From positions 124,001 to 188,000 of the forward strand of contig NZ_JACHEU010000001.1 of assembly GCF_014201615.1 (NCBI RefSeq): a stretch of 64,000 nucleotides of DNA, written 5' to 3'. Positions 43,896 through 56,045 of the stretch are shown piece after piece. Under the pieces are notes generated by a model. It saw only the letters and a program-made list of their open reading frames with translations, did not search any database and had not been told where the DNA came from. The stretch's first letter is position 1, and every line of letters starts with the position of its first letter. The DNA comes from Aquamicrobium lusatiense. Lineage in GTDB: Bacteria > Pseudomonadota > Alphaproteobacteria > Rhizobiales > Rhizobiaceae. The translations under genes were made by a program, and so were the position numbers.

Positions 43896-45326
43896 TTACT
43901 GGCCGCTGGTGCTTTCGGCAGGCGTGCCTGCGGGCGCCGTGCTGGCTGCCCCCGCATTGTTGGCGTCGGAACCTTCACCAACAACGGTCTCGACAGCGGC
44001 ATTGCCGGCCGGCGCCTGAACGTCTTCCTTGTGCTCGACACCCACCATCACGAACCGGATGATGAACAGAATGGCGACAAGCCACGTGGCCGGATGCACA
44101 TCCCTGAAACGGCCGCTCAGCGTCTTCAGGGCAGCATAGCTGATGAAGCCGAAGGCAAGACCGTTGGCGATCGAATAGGTGAACGGCATCATCAGCGCGG
44201 TCAGCGCCGCCGGTGCCGCCTCGGTGATTTCGGTCCACTCCACCTCGACCAGTTCGCGCATCATCAGGCAGGCGACGTAGAGCAGCGCCGGTGCCGTTGC
44301 GTAGACCGGAACCGAGCCAGCCAGCGGCGCGAAGAACAGGGCCGCAAGGAACAGGATCGCAACCACCAGAGCCGTGAGGCCCGTGCGTCCGCCAGCCTGA
44401 ACGCCGGAGGCGCTTTCGACATAGGCGGTGGTGCTGGAGGTGCCGAGCATCGAACCGGCAACGATGGCCGTGCTGTCTGCCAGAAGCGCCTTGCCGAGGC
44501 GGTTGGGCTTGCCTTCCGGCATCAGGCCCGCGCGCTTGGCAACGCCGATCAGCGTGCCGGTGGCGTCGAAGATCTCGACCAGCACCAGAACGAGGATGAC
44601 GTAGAGCACGCCGGCATGAAGCACGCCCATGATGTCGAGTTGCATGAAGGTCGGCGCGATGGACGGAGGCATGGAAACCACGCCGCCGAACTGGCTGACA
44701 CCGAGAGCCATCGAGGCAATGGTGATGACCAGAATGCCGATCAGGATCGCACCGCGAATTTTCAGCGCATCGAGAGCGGCAATGATGAAGAAGCCGGCGA
44801 TCGCCAGAAGCGGACCGGTCTGCGTCACGTCACCCAAGCTGACCAGCGTGGCCGGATTGGCGACCACGATACCGGAACTCGTCAACGCGATGATGGCAAG
44901 GAAAAGACCGATACCGGCGGCAACCGCGCTGCGCATCGACCTCGGAATTCCCTCGACAATCCACCTGCGCACGCCGGTGACCGTCAGGATCAGGAAGATG
45001 ATGCCCGAAATGAAGACGGCACCGAGCGCCTGCTGCCAGGTGAAGCCCAGAGCGCCAACCACGGTGAATGCGAAGAACGCGTTCAGGCCCATGCCGGGCG
45101 CCATGCCGATCGGCCAGCGCGGCACCAGCGCCATGATCGCCGAACCGATTGCCGCAGCCAGACAGGTGGCCACGAAAACGGCGTCCTTGTCCATGCCGGT
45201 CGTCGACAGGATCGCCGGGTTCACAAAGATGATGTACGACATCGTCAGGAAGGTGGTGACACCGGCAATCACTTCGGTGCGAACCGAGGACCCCTCTTCC
45301 TTTATCCTGAAATATGATTCGAGCAC
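43896..45326 (-). CDS. NCS2 family purine permease (AzgA/PbuG-like)
   Basis: A 476-residue transporter with 12-14 membrane helices. Features of the AzgA-like NCS2 subgroup are VTTFLTMSYIIFVNP near the start, APGMGLNAFFAF, GLFLAIIALTSSG, LVEIFDATGTLIGVA and GTSSTTAYVESASGV. These transporters take up adenine, guanine or hypoxanthine with protons. The C-terminal tail is Ala/Glu-rich and not conserved. A leader of over 100 bases precedes it and could hold a control element that I could not identify. Confidence 0.9.
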   Translation of the reverse strand: MLESYFRIKEEGSSVRTEVIAGVTTFLTMSYIIFVNPAILSTTGMDKDAVFVATCLAAAIGSAIMALVPRWPIGMAPGMGLNAFFAFTVVGALGFTWQQALGAVFISGIIFLILTVTGVRRWIVEGIPRSMRSAVAAGIGLFLAIIALTSSGIVVANPATLVSLGDVTQTGPLLAIAGFFIIAALDALKIRGAILIGILVITIASMALGVSQFGGVVSMPPSIAPTFMQLDIMGVLHAGVLYVILVLVLVEIFDATGTLIGVAKRAGLMPEGKPNRLGKALLADSTAIVAGSMLGTSSTTAYVESASGVQAGGRTGLTALVVAILFLAALFFAPLAGSVPVYATAPALLYVACLMMRELVEVEWTEITEAAPAALTALMMPFTYSIANGLAFGFISYAALKTLSGRFRDVHPATWLVAILFIIRFVMVGVEHKEDVQAPAGNAAVETVVGEGSDANNAGAASTAPAGTPAESTSGQ

Positions 45327-45745
45327 TTACGATCCCCTTCTCCTGATAGCGCAGAGGCCGCGGATGAAGAGGTTGCGTTCGGGTCGCTGACCGGGCCGGA
45401 CCCCTCCTGCCCGTATAAGAAACCACGACCCCGCTCACCCTGATCCAGCCTGCCTCAAGCTGAAGATACATTTTCGGCCCGTTGATTTAGCCGCGCAAGT
45501 GACAAGTGAAAGAAATCGCGGAAAAGCCATTTATCTTGTGTATATTACCTGCGCGGGACAATGACGCGCACCTTCAGGCCGCTTCCGCGGATGCAGGGTC
45601 AGAGATTTTACAGCCTGCGGCCATGTGCTGGCCGGGGTTTTGAAACCTGTGCCGATTAGCGTGTTCACAAACCCGCCTTTATCATATAGGTTCCGCGCAA
45701 AATCCGGGCATTGGTCCCGGATCATCACCCGAGAAAAGGTATCGA
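45327..45745. other. Divergent intergenic region between the permease and infA
   Basis: About 420 bp without a supported gene. It must carry the promoters of the minus-strand permease and of infA. The permease side is very G+C-rich (for example GGTCCGGCCCGG near 45400 on the minus strand) and could fold, but it matches no riboswitch pattern I can confirm. Confidence 0.4.
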
Positions 45746-45964
45746 ATGCCGAAGGAAGAAGTCCTTGAGTTTCCGGGCGTGGTGACGGAGTTGCTTCCGA
45801 ACGCCATGTTCCGGGTCAAGCTTGAAAACGAGCACGAAATCATTGCCCACACGGCTGGCCGCATGCGCAAGAACCGCATCCGCGTGCTGACCGGCGACAA
45901 GGTTCTGGTCGAAATGACACCTTACGACCTGACCAAGGGCCGTATCACCTACCGTTTCAAGTAA
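45746..45964 (+). CDS. infA: Translation initiation factor IF-1
   Basis: A 72-residue OB-fold protein: [23 protein letters not shown], then [16 protein letters not shown] and the C-terminal [11 protein letters not shown]. It binds the ribosomal A site during initiation. The gene starts the infA-maf-yacG operon. Confidence 0.97.
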
Positions 45965-45985
45965 ACACCGTCCGGGCAGGCAGGC

Positions 45986-46621
45986 ATGGCTGGAAGCAAA
46001 TCGCAGACGCTTGTGCTTGCCTCTGCTTCGCCGCGCAGGATTCAGCTCCTGCAGCAGGCGGGCATCGAGCCTGACCGCATTCTGCCAGCCGACATAGACG
46101 AGACGCCGCAGCGCGCCGAGCATCCGCGGTCGCTGGCAAAGCGGCTGTCGAAGCAGAAGGCGGAAAAAGCGCTTGCCGACCTGAAGGCAGAGCCGGCTGC
46201 CGAACCCGCCTTCGTGCTGGCGGCGGATACGGTCGTTGCCGTCGGCCGCCGTATATTGCCGAAGGCCGAGACCATCGACGACGCCGTCTATTGCCTGCAA
46301 CTGCTGTCCGGCCGTTCGCACCGCGTCTATTCCGGCATCTGCCTCGCCACGCCATCGGGCAAGATCCGCCAGCGTCTCGTCGAGACGCGGGTGCGCTTCC
46401 GGCGGCTGCCGCGCGAGGACATCGAGCGCTATGTGGCCTCGGGCGAATGGCGCGGCAAGGCCGGCGCCTACGCCATACAGGGGCTTGCCGGCGCCTTCGT
46501 GGTCAAGCTGATCGGCTCCTACACCAGCGTGGTAGGGCTGCCATTGTATGAAACCGCGGCGCTGCTTGCCGGCGAAGGCTTCGACACGCGCGCCGGCTGG
46601 CCGGCCACAGGTGTCTCATGA
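45986..46621 (+). CDS. maf: Maf-like nucleoside triphosphate pyrophosphatase
   Basis: A 211-residue house-cleaning enzyme that hydrolyses non-canonical or excess NTPs to NMP and pyrophosphate. The substrate loop SASPRR (14-19), the catalytic ADTVV and the YxGxxG-like [15 protein letters not shown] block are present. It overlaps yacG by 4 bases (ATGA). Specificity for dTTP/UTP is suggested by the family but not proved by sequence here. Confidence 0.93.
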   Translation: MAGSKSQTLVLASASPRRIQLLQQAGIEPDRILPADIDETPQRAEHPRSLAKRLSKQKAEKALADLKAEPAAEPAFVLAADTVVAVGRRILPKAETIDDAVYCLQLLSGRSHRVYSGICLATPSGKIRQRLVETRVRFRRLPREDIERYVASGEWRGKAGAYAIQGLAGAFVVKLIGSYTSVVGLPLYETAALLAGEGFDTRAGWPATGVS

Positions 46622-46833
46622 GCGGCGACAACACCGCGCAGGTGATGCCTCTGCGGCCGAAGCGGCCATGCCCGGAATGCGGGCGGCCTTCGGCGCGTGA
46701 CACCTATCCCTTCTGCTCCAAGCGCTGCAAGGATGTCGACCTGAACCGCTGGCTCAAGGGCGCCTACGTCATACCTGTCCGTGACGACGAGGACGAGGCG
46801 GACGATGTACCGCCGGCTACGGACCGGGAATAG
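46618..46833 (+). CDS. yacG: DNA gyrase inhibitor YacG
   Basis: A 71-residue zinc-finger protein with CPECGRP and [14 protein letters not shown] (four Cys ligands) followed by an acidic tail. YacG binds GyrB and inhibits DNA gyrase in the characterised E. coli case. The start overlaps maf (ATGA). Confidence 0.94.
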   Translation: MSGDNTAQVMPLRPKRPCPECGRPSARDTYPFCSKRCKDVDLNRWLKGAYVIPVRDDEDEADDVPPATDRE

Positions 46834-46987
46834 CGGTTCCGGATATTCGGTCTCCCGTTTGCCCATATGGCTGCAATGGCCTGAAATGGAAGCAGACGCC
46901 TGCCGTCACAGAACTATCATTCGCGCCCCCTTCCCTTCCGTGTGCCGAACCGGCATACTTGGCCAGTATTCTTAAATTTGGTGATTG

Positions 46988-48409
46988 ATGACGCCCGTAA
47001 AGAAGGACGTTCGTTCAAAACGTTCCCGCAGCCCTGCCTTCGTGAATAACCTGCGCGGGGTAAAAAGCTGGAAGGATGCCAGTGCCTGGCTCGAATACCG
47101 CGGCATTGAAGACATAGAGTGCATCACGCCGGATCAGGCCGGTGTCGCGCGCGGCAAGATGATGCCGTCCAGCAAATTCACGTCCAATACGTCGCTGGCC
47201 CTGCCGTCGGCCGTGTTCATGGCCACCATTTCGGGCGGTTATCCGGAAGACGGTAATGGCTTCGTCTATCCGGAGGATGACGGCGACCTCAAGATGGTGC
47301 CGGACCTGTCGACGCTGACCGTGGTGCCATGGGAAGACGACCCGACCGCAGCCGTCATCTGCGATCTGGTGCATCAGGACGGGCGCACGGTGGAGTTCAC
47401 GCCGCGCAACGTGCTCAAGAACGTTGTCGCCGCCTATGACAAGCTCGGTCTCAAGCCCGTCGTCGCCCCGGAAATCGAATTCTACCTGGTCCACAAGAAC
47501 CCTGATCCGGATTATCCGCTGACCCCTCCGGTCGGCCGCTCGGGGCGGGCCATCGGCGGCGGCGCGGGCTACTCGATCGCCGGCGTCAACGAGTTCGACG
47601 AGCTGATCGACGACATCTACCATTTCTCCGAAAGTCAGGGCCTTGAGATCGACACGCTGATCCATGAGGAGGGCGCCGGCCAGCTTGAGATCAACCTGCG
47701 CCATGGCGACCCCATCGAACTGGCCGATCAGGTGTTCATGTTCAAGCGCACCATCCGCGAAGCCGCGCTGAAGCACAACATCTACGCCACCTTCATGGCC
47801 AAGCCCATTCAGGGCCAGCCGGGGTCGGCCATGCATATTCACCAGTCGATCATCGACAAGAGGACCGGCGCCAACATCTTCACTGCCGGCGATGGTTCGG
47901 AGACCGATCAGTTCTTCCACTTCATCGGCGGCATGCAGCAGCATGTGCCGAACGCGCTGGTGATGCTGGCGCCCTATGTGAACTCCTATCGCCGGCTCAC
48001 GCAGGCTGCTTCCGCCCCCGTCAACAACAAATGGGGTTACGACAACCGCACCACGGCCTTCCGCGTTCCGCGCTCCGACCCGGCCGCCAGACGCGTGGAG
48101 AACCGCATCCCTTCCTCGGATGCCAACCCCTATCTGGCGCTCGCTGCCTCGCTCGCCTGCGGGCTTATCGGGCTGAAGAACCGTCTCGAATCCGAGGCGC
48201 CCGTCGTCACAACGGCCAATGAGGACGAGATCGATCTGCCGCGCGGGCTTCTGGAGGCAGTCGACCTGTTCGAGCAGGACGAGGAGCTGGCCAGCCTTCT
48301 CGGAAAGACCTTCGCCACCACCTATGCTGCAATCAAGCGGGCAGAGTTCGAGACCTTCATGGAAGTCATCAGCCCCTGGGAGCGCGAATATTTGCTGCTG
48401 AACGTCTGA
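46988..48409 (+). CDS. Glutamine synthetase family enzyme, likely gamma-glutamylputrescine synthetase
   Basis: A 473-residue member of the glutamine synthetase family. The metal-binding EIEFYLV, EGAGQLEINL, HIHQS and the NRTTAFRVPR / ENRIPSSDANPYLA blocks are intact. The N-terminal SKFTSNTSLALPSAVF stretch and the following FAD-dependent oxidase gene favour PuuA, which ligates glutamate to putrescine, over ordinary GlnA. ATG 46988 is used; TTG 46985 is in frame just before it. It starts a two-gene unit. Confidence 0.85.
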   Translation: MTPVKKDVRSKRSRSPAFVNNLRGVKSWKDASAWLEYRGIEDIECITPDQAGVARGKMMPSSKFTSNTSLALPSAVFMATISGGYPEDGNGFVYPEDDGDLKMVPDLSTLTVVPWEDDPTAAVICDLVHQDGRTVEFTPRNVLKNVVAAYDKLGLKPVVAPEIEFYLVHKNPDPDYPLTPPVGRSGRAIGGGAGYSIAGVNEFDELIDDIYHFSESQGLEIDTLIHEEGAGQLEINLRHGDPIELADQVFMFKRTIREAALKHNIYATFMAKPIQGQPGSAMHIHQSIIDKRTGANIFTAGDGSETDQFFHFIGGMQQHVPNALVMLAPYVNSYRRLTQAASAPVNNKWGYDNRTTAFRVPRSDPAARRVENRIPSSDANPYLALAASLACGLIGLKNRLESEAPVVTTANEDEIDLPRGLLEAVDLFEQDEELASLLGKTFATTYAAIKRAEFETFMEVISPWEREYLLLNV

Positions 48410-48460
48410 GCGGCGGCAAGCTGGTCTGCGCTCTCCCAACAACCGCCACGCTGAAATCCG

Positions 48461-49747
48461 ATGCCCTATCAGTCACCCATTTCACCCGGTCGCTCATGGT
48501 ATGAAGACACCGTTGATGAGCGGCCTTCCTATGCCCGGCTGGACGGCGACAAAAGCTGCGACGTGGCGATCATAGGCGGCGGCTTTACAGGACTGTCGGC
48601 GGCGGCCCATCTGGCGGCGTCGGGCACAAACGTCGTGCTCATCGAAGCTCATCGTTTCGGCGATGGAGCATCGGGCCGCAATGGCGGACAGATGAACACC
48701 GGGCAGCGCGCCTGGCCTGAAGAGATGGAAGCTGAATACGGCTTCACGCGCGCCAGGGCGCTGTTCGACCTTGCCGAAGAGGCGAAAGCCCATCTGCTGG
48801 ATTTCGCAAAAGCCCATCACATCGACATCGACTATGCGCCCGGCCAGATGTCGGTCGCGCACAAGAGGCGCTATGTCGACAATTACAGGGCCCATGCCGA
48901 GATCATGGCGAACCGCTTCGGTTATCCTCATATCTCGTTCATGGGCGCTGACGAGACCGCGGAACGGCTCGGCTCACGGCGCTTTTTCGGCGGCGTACGC
49001 GATACCGGAACCGGACACATCCATCCCCTGAAGCTCCTGATCGGCACGGCGCGCGTGGCCGCCGGAGCCGACGCGCACCTCTACGAGAACACGCCCGCCA
49101 CAGGCATTGCCTCCAATGGCGGAAAGGTCTCCATCACGACCGATCGTGGCACGATCACCGCCGACAAATGCCTCATTGCCACGAATGCCCATGGGGGCAA
49201 TCTGGAACCGGAGAGCGCGGCGCATATCATGCCCATCGGTTCCTTCATCGGCGCAACCGTGCCTCTGGGCGACGACAGCCCGGTGCTTCCCGGTGGCGAA
49301 TCTGTCGATGATTCGCGTTTTGTCGTGCGCTATTTCCGGAAATCGAAGGACGGGCGCCTGTTGTTCGGCGGGCGCGAGATCTACGCCGTGACCGATCCGG
49401 GCGATATTCACATCCATATCCGCAAGCAGATCGCCGAGATCTATCCGGCGCTGAAGGACGTCGAGATCACGCACGGCTGGGGCGGTTATGTCGGCATCAC
49501 CATGCCACGCCAGCCCTTCGTGCGCGAAGTGATGCCGAATGTCATTTCGGCCGGGGGGTATTCCGGTCACGGCGTCATGCTGTCGAACTTCGTCGGCAAG
49601 CTCTATGCGGAAACCGTGACCGGCAATCGCGAGCGGCTGAAGCTGTTCGAGGACCTGAAGATCCCCGCCTTCCCCGGCGGCCGTCGTCTGCGGGCCCCGC
49701 TGCTCTTCCTTGCACTGAACTGGTATGCCCTTCGCGACAGCATCTGA
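48461..49747 (+). CDS. FAD-dependent oxidoreductase, likely gamma-glutamylputrescine oxidase
   Basis: A 428-residue flavoprotein of the D-amino-acid oxidase (DAO) fold. The FAD dinucleotide motif is DVAIIGGGFTGLSAA (about 34-48) with GASGRNGGQMNTG after it, and the C-terminal GGYSGHGVMLSNFVGKL closes the FAD site. Next to a PuuA-like synthetase it is best read as PuuB, which oxidises gamma-glutamylputrescine in putrescine breakdown. It could act on another gamma-glutamyl amine. Confidence 0.85.
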   Translation: MPYQSPISPGRSWYEDTVDERPSYARLDGDKSCDVAIIGGGFTGLSAAAHLAASGTNVVLIEAHRFGDGASGRNGGQMNTGQRAWPEEMEAEYGFTRARALFDLAEEAKAHLLDFAKAHHIDIDYAPGQMSVAHKRRYVDNYRAHAEIMANRFGYPHISFMGADETAERLGSRRFFGGVRDTGTGHIHPLKLLIGTARVAAGADAHLYENTPATGIASNGGKVSITTDRGTITADKCLIATNAHGGNLEPESAAHIMPIGSFIGATVPLGDDSPVLPGGESVDDSRFVVRYFRKSKDGRLLFGGREIYAVTDPGDIHIHIRKQIAEIYPALKDVEITHGWGGYVGITMPRQPFVREVMPNVISAGGYSGHGVMLSNFVGKLYAETVTGNRERLKLFEDLKIPAFPGGRRLRAPLLFLALNWYALRDSI

Positions 49748-49867
49748 ACCCACGGTCACGCCGGGGAAAAAGACCGGTCCGTTAAGGCTATCTTCATCCA
49801 TCCGGCGGCATTGTCCCGGTCCTGCGGCACAGTATCGAGTACCGCGGCGCGCAAGCGCCCAGGCAAC

Positions 49868-49904
49868 AACCCGCGTTTCCACAAGAGACGCGGGTTCTGC
49901 TTTT
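49868..49904 (+). terminator. Terminator of the putrescine gene pair
   Basis: Hairpin AACCCGCG-N12-CGCGGGTT followed by CTGCTTTT, 120 bp after the oxidase gene. Confidence 0.7.
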
Positions 49905-49953
49905 CCAGCCTCCCCCACAGCAGGACAAAGCCACCGCGAAACAGGGCGCATAA

Positions 49954-49980
49954 CGAGAAAAGCCGGGCATTGCCCGGCTT
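49954..49980 (-). terminator. Terminator of the ATP synthase operon
   Basis: On the minus strand AAGCCGGGCA-A-TGCCCGGCTT is followed by TTTCTC, 26 bp after atpC. Confidence 0.85.
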
Positions 49981-50006
49981 GTCGTCACTTCATGCGTGAG
50001 ATTTGA

Positions 50007-50414
50007 TCAGGCGGCCTGAAGCGCGCCCTGCAGGGTGGTCAGTTCCGACAGATATTGCTCGGCGCGCGTGCGGGTGTTGTCGTCCCTGGCGTCGGCGACG
50101 TCTTCCTTCGCCTCCTGCACCCGACGCGCTATGTCGTCGCGGTCGAGATCCTTCACGGACACGGCCGACTCAGCCAGCAGCGTGCAGCCAGCCGGCAGGA
50201 TGTCGGCGAAACCACCGAACACGACGTAGCGCTCCTGCTGTCCGGCGGCGGTGTTCACGGTGACAACGCCCGGCTTGATCGTGGTCATGACCGGAGCATG
50301 GTTGGCCATGATGGTCATTTCGCCTTCCGTTGCGGGAATGACGACCGATTCGATCTTTTCGGAGACAAGCAAACGCTCCGGCGAGACCAGTTCGAATTGG
50401 AAAGCTTCAGCCAT
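50007..50414 (-). CDS. atpC: ATP synthase F1 epsilon subunit
   Basis: A 135-residue subunit with the N-terminal beta sandwich (FELVSPERLLVSEKIESVVIPATEGEM and GVMTTIKPG-type VMTTIKPGVV) and a C-terminal helical hairpin that can inhibit ATP hydrolysis. It is the last gene of atpHAGD-x-C, 5 bp after the small Cys-containing gene. Confidence 0.95.
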   Translation of the reverse strand: MAEAFQFELVSPERLLVSEKIESVVIPATEGEMTIMANHAPVMTTIKPGVVTVNTAAGQQERYVVFGGFADILPAGCTLLAESAVSVKDLDRDDIARRVQEAKEDVADARDDNTRTRAEQYLSELTTLQGALQAA

Positions 50415-50419
50415 GATGC

Positions 50420-50614
50420 CTATGCCTTTGGTTTCTCGGGCAGCGACTGCTCGAAATGAGAAATCGCCGCTGCGAACTTGTCCCGGCAGCCGGGATTACA
50501 GAAACCGACCGTGCGGCCCTTGTAGACGGTCAACGAATCCGCCGAAATCGGCTTGCCCGACCAGGGGCAGGTCTCGTTGACCGCATCCTCGAGCCGAAGG
50601 TCGCGATCCGCCAT
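50420..50614 (-). CDS. Small Cys-containing (TRASH/YHS-like) protein inside the atp operon
   Basis: A 64-residue protein with Cys16, Cys39 and Cys43 in the pattern CPWSGKPISADSL then GRTVGFCNPGCRDKF, typical of small metal-binding YHS/TRASH-like domains. It lies 3 bp after atpD and 5 bp before atpC, so it is translated with the ATP synthase. Homologues in Rhizobiales are sometimes labelled glutathione S-transferase, which this size cannot support. A role in metal sensing or complex assembly is possible but unknown. Confidence 0.75.
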   Translation of the reverse strand: MADRDLRLEDAVNETCPWSGKPISADSLTVYKGRTVGFCNPGCRDKFAAAISHFEQSLPEKPKA

Positions 50615-50617
50615 GGA

Positions 50618-52294
<1,677 letters not shown>

Positions 52295-52334
52295 TCACAT
52301 GCTCGGGTGAAGGCTCCGGCCTTCACGCCGCATG

Positions 52335-53213
52335 CTAGAGCGCCTCGGCGCCCGAAATGATTTCGATGAGTTCCTTGGTGATCTGCGCCTGACGCTGGCG
52401 GTTGTAGGTGATCGACAGCTTGTTGATCATCTCGCCCGCATTGCGCGTCGCGTTGTCCATGGCGCTCATCTTGGCGCCCATCTCGCCGGCTGCGTTTTCG
52501 AGCAGCGCGCGGAAGATCTGGACGGAGATGTTGCGCGGGATCAGATCGGAAAGGATTTCACCCGGCTCCGGCTCATACTCGTAAACGGCGCTGCCATTGG
52601 CAGCTTCCGCTTCGGCAGGAGCAGCCGCCGGAATGATCTGCTGCGCCGTCGGCACCTGGCTGATCACCGACTTGAAGTTCGAATAGAACAGCGTGCAGAC
52701 GTCGAACTCGCCCTGACCGAACAGCTGGATCACCTTGCGGGCGATGGCGTCGGCATTGGCGAAGCCGATCGTCTTGACCTCGCGCAGGTCGATACGCTCG
52801 ATGATGAGCGAAGCGTAATCGCGGCGAAGGATGTCGAAGCCCTTCTTGCCGACGCAGATGATCTTGACCGTCTTGCCCTCGGCCAGAAGCCGGCGGACAT
52901 GATCGCGGGCAAAGCGCGCGATCTGCGAGTTGAAGCCGCCGCACAGGCCGCGCTCGGCGGTGCAGACGACGAGCAGATGCACGTCGTCCTTGCCCGTTCC
53001 GGTCATCAGCGCGGGGGCATCGCCGCCCGCACCGATAGCCTGGGTGATGTTGGCCAGGACGGCACCCATGCGCTCCGAATAGGGACGCGCGGCCTCCGCA
53101 GCTTCCTGGGCACGACGCAGCTTCGCCGCGGCGACCATCTGCATCGCCTTGGTGATTTTCTGCGTCGCCTTGACCGAGGCGATGCGGTTACGAAGGTCTT
53201 TCAGTGACGCCAT
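52335..53213 (-). CDS. atpG: ATP synthase F1 gamma subunit
   Basis: A 292-residue central stalk subunit. The N-terminal helix [23 protein letters not shown] and the C-terminal helix [36 protein letters not shown] pattern are complete. It rotates within the alpha-beta ring to couple proton flow to ATP synthesis. A short Ala/Glu-rich insert near residue 195 is seen in related alphaproteobacteria. Confidence 0.96.
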   Translation of the reverse strand: MASLKDLRNRIASVKATQKITKAMQMVAAAKLRRAQEAAEAARPYSERMGAVLANITQAIGAGGDAPALMTGTGKDDVHLLVVCTAERGLCGGFNSQIARFARDHVRRLLAEGKTVKIICVGKKGFDILRRDYASLIIERIDLREVKTIGFANADAIARKVIQLFGQGEFDVCTLFYSNFKSVISQVPTAQQIIPAAAPAEAEAANGSAVYEYEPEPGEILSDLIPRNISVQIFRALLENAAGEMGAKMSAMDNATRNAGEMINKLSITYNRQRQAQITKELIEIISGAEAL

Positions 53214-53247
53214 GCTTCAAACTCTACAGTCCGCGTGCGTTCAAGGG

Positions 53248-54777
53248 TCAGGCGAAGGTCTTGGCGAAAGCGTCGACCTCGGCCTTGAGCTTGGCCCGCA
53301 GATCGTCCGACAGCGCCTTTTCCTTGCGGATGCCGTCGAGAACTTCCTTGCCGACCGTGCGCAGATGCGACAGCAGGCCCTGCTCGAAGCGACCGACATC
53401 GCCAACCGAGAGCTTGTCGAGATAGCCGTTCACGCCGGCATAGATCACTGCAACCTGCTCTTCCGTCTTCAGCGGCGAGAACTGCGGCTGCTTCAGCAGC
53501 TCGGTCAGACGCGCACCGCGGTTGAGCAGACGCTGCGTGGAGGCGTCGAGGTCCGAACCGAACTGAGCGAACGCCGCCATCTCGCGATACTGGGCAAGTT
53601 CGCCCTTGATCGAGCCGGCAACCTGCTTCATCGCCTTGATCTGGGCAGCGGAGCCGACGCGCGACACCGACAGACCCACGTTCACGGCCGGGCGGATACC
53701 CTGGAAGAACAGGTTGGTCTCAAGGAAGATCTGGCCGTCGGTGATCGAGATCACGTTGGTCGGGATGTAGGCCGAAACGTCGTTCGCCTGCGTCTCGATG
53801 ACCGGCAGAGCGGTGAGCGAGCCATTGCCATTGTCATCGTTGAGCTTGGCGGCGCGCTCCAGCAGACGGGAGTGCAGGTAGAAAACGTCGCCCGGATAGG
53901 CTTCGCGGCCCGGCGGACGGCGCAGCAGCAGCGACATCTGGCGATAGGCGACAGCCTGCTTGGACAGGTCGTCATAGCCGATCAGCGCGTGCTGGCCGTT
54001 GTCGCGGAAATATTCGCCCATGGTGCAGCCGGTGAACGGCGCCAGATACTGGAGCGGAGCCGGATCGGAGGCGGTGGCGGCGACGATGATCGAATACTCG
54101 AGCGCGCCGCGCTCTTCCAGAACCTTCACGAACTGCGCGACGGTCGAGCGCTTCTGGCCGACGGCGACGTAGACGCAGTACAGCTTTTCCGACTCGGGGC
54201 CGCTGTCGTGGATGGCCTTCTGGTTGAGGATGGTGTCGAGGATGATGGCGGTCTTGCCGGTCTGGCGGTCACCGATGACCAGCTCGCGCTGGCCGCGACC
54301 AACCGGGATCAGGGCGTCGATGGCCTTGAGGCCGGTCGACATCGGCTCATGCACCGACTTGCGCGGAATGATGCCGGGAGCCTTGACGTCGACGCGGCGA
54401 CGCTCCTTCGACTTGATCGGACCCTTGCCGTCGATCGGATTGCCGAGCGCGTCGACCACGCGGCCGAGCAGCTCGGGACCAACCGGAACGTCGACGATCG
54501 CGCCGGTACGCTTGACGGTGTCGCCTTCCTTGATGTCGCGGTCGTTACCGAAAATAACGACACCGACATTGTCGGCTTCGAGGTTGAGCGCCATGCCGCG
54601 GATGCCGCCGGGGAACTCGACCATTTCACCGGCCTGAACATTGTCGAGGCCGTAAACGCGGGCAATACCGTCACCGACGGACAGAACCTGACCGACTTCG
54701 GAAACCTCGGCTTCCTTGCCGAAGTTCTTGATCTGATCTTTCAGAATTGCGGAGATTTCCGCGGCGCGGATGTCCAT
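53248..54777 (-). CDS. atpA: ATP synthase F1 alpha subunit
   Basis: A 509-residue regulatory subunit with Walker [10 protein letters not shown], the [20 protein letters not shown] block and the arginine-finger region [13 protein letters not shown]. Length is normal. Its ATG overlaps the atpH stop by one base (TGATG). Confidence 0.97.
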   Translation of the reverse strand: MDIRAAEISAILKDQIKNFGKEAEVSEVGQVLSVGDGIARVYGLDNVQAGEMVEFPGGIRGMALNLEADNVGVVIFGNDRDIKEGDTVKRTGAIVDVPVGPELLGRVVDALGNPIDGKGPIKSKERRRVDVKAPGIIPRKSVHEPMSTGLKAIDALIPVGRGQRELVIGDRQTGKTAIILDTILNQKAIHDSGPESEKLYCVYVAVGQKRSTVAQFVKVLEERGALEYSIIVAATASDPAPLQYLAPFTGCTMGEYFRDNGQHALIGYDDLSKQAVAYRQMSLLLRRPPGREAYPGDVFYLHSRLLERAAKLNDDNGNGSLTALPVIETQANDVSAYIPTNVISITDGQIFLETNLFFQGIRPAVNVGLSVSRVGSAAQIKAMKQVAGSIKGELAQYREMAAFAQFGSDLDASTQRLLNRGARLTELLKQPQFSPLKTEEQVAVIYAGVNGYLDKLSVGDVGRFEQGLLSHLRTVGKEVLDGIRKEKALSDDLRAKLKAEVDAFAKTFA

Positions 54778-55337
54778 CAGCCGACCTCTTTAAGTGCAAG
54801 CTTGAGCGAATTGAGTTTGGTTTTGAGCGACGTATCGATCTGGCGCGAGCCCATCTTGACCACGAGACCACCGAGCAGGCTCGGATCGACGGTGACGTTG
54901 ATGACCACGTCCTTACCGGCAACGCTCTTCAGCGCCGCCTTGAGTTCGGCCTGCTGGGCAGCCGTCAGCGCATGCGCCGCCGTCACCTCTGCCGACACTT
55001 CGCCGCGATGTTCAGCGGCAATTCTGCGGAAAGCATCGATCATGCCCGGCACCGCGAAAAGGCGGCGGTTGCGGGCGACGACGCGCAGGAAGCTGCCTGC
55101 GAGGCCATCGATGCCGGCCTTTTCGAGGAGTGCCGAAATGGCGCGCTCCTGCTCGTCAGCCGCGAAGACGGGGCTTTCGATGAGGCGCTTCAGATCGGCG
55201 CTGCCGGCCAGCATGGCCTCGAAGCTGGAAAGAGCAGCCTCGACCCTGGCAACGGATTTTGCTTCGAGAGCGAGCTCGAACAGCGAGCTCGCATAGCGCT
55301 CGGCAACGGCGGAGATTGGCGAGGACGTTTTGGCCAC
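54777..55337 (-). CDS. atpH: ATP synthase F1 delta subunit
   Basis: A 186-residue peripheral stalk subunit: an N-terminal helical domain ([18 protein letters not shown]) and the conserved C-terminal [21 protein letters not shown] pattern. It is the first gene of the F1 operon; F0 genes are not in this window, as usual for Rhizobiales, where F0 and F1 operons are separate. Confidence 0.94.
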   Translation of the reverse strand: MAKTSSPISAVAERYASSLFELALEAKSVARVEAALSSFEAMLAGSADLKRLIESPVFAADEQERAISALLEKAGIDGLAGSFLRVVARNRRLFAVPGMIDAFRRIAAEHRGEVSAEVTAAHALTAAQQAELKAALKSVAGKDVVINVTVDPSLLGGLVVKMGSRQIDTSLKTKLNSLKLALKEVG

Positions 55338-55572
55338 GGTCCGTCTTTTCTCATGTCTGACAGGCCGCAGATTGTTGGCGCGAGTGAGAACTCTGGCTAA
55401 ATCTTTGACCTTGCTTACGTTTTGTCGAAGCTAAAGGATCGGCTTCCGCTTCCCCTAGCTGAAAGTCGGTTGCCGTCTAGCACACGCCTCCCAAGACCGC
55501 AATCCATGGAGGGCAGTGGATTCCGGCACTTTTGTCGCATCCGCTTGACGAATGCGTTCCGTGCCCCCTGAT

Positions 55573-55968
55573 TCAGGGCACAAAACCGAAGGCAAAAGCC
55601 AGCGGAAGTGCCGCAAGTGCCAGATCTACGGCAAGAGCGGCCCAGTTGTAGGGCGTGTTGCCGCGATCGCTCATCATCCCGAGCATGCGGCCAAAAGCTG
55701 TGAATAGCCAGGAAAAGCCGAGCGCCATGTAGAGCAATGGCTGCGCAAGCAGGATCGCGCACAGGCCGACACCAAGATAGAAACCCGCAAAGCGGCTGCG
55801 CCCCTCGATCACCGCCTCCGGCTTGTCGGGATGCGGCTGGAGGCGCAGAAGCCTGAATCCGATGCCCGGTGCCAGAAACAGAAGCAGTCCAAGTGCCGCT
55901 GTCACGACAGCGCTTGTCCATGCCAGCCATTCGCCCTGGCTCATCGGCCACGGAAACGAGAATTCCAT
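55573..55968 (-). CDS. Small membrane protein (DUF4345-like)
   Basis: A 131-residue protein with four helices (about 18-36, 62-82, 84-95 and 109-129) and the block RFAGFYLGVGLCAILLAQPLLYMALG, which resembles DUF4345 membrane proteins. Function unknown. It starts after the 235-bp region upstream of atpH, on the same strand. Confidence 0.6.
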   Translation of the reverse strand: MEFSFPWPMSQGEWLAWTSAVVTAALGLLLFLAPGIGFRLLRLQPHPDKPEAVIEGRSRFAGFYLGVGLCAILLAQPLLYMALGFSWLFTAFGRMLGMMSDRGNTPYNWAALAVDLALAALPLAFAFGFVP

Positions 55969-56045
55969 CGCAGTCCCTCGCTTGATCTCGGTAAGGTGTC
56001 AGCGCGCGCCTTGCCCGGTCGCGCCGTGGTGCCGGTCTCGCTGCC

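Noticed and set aside
45327..45480. Purine or xanthine riboswitch before the NCS2 permease
   Set aside because: The leader is long and G+C-rich, but I could not match any conserved riboswitch core; a covariance-model search would decide.
53149..55296. Plus-strand open frame of 715 codons
   Set aside because: Antisense to atpA and atpH; a shadow frame.
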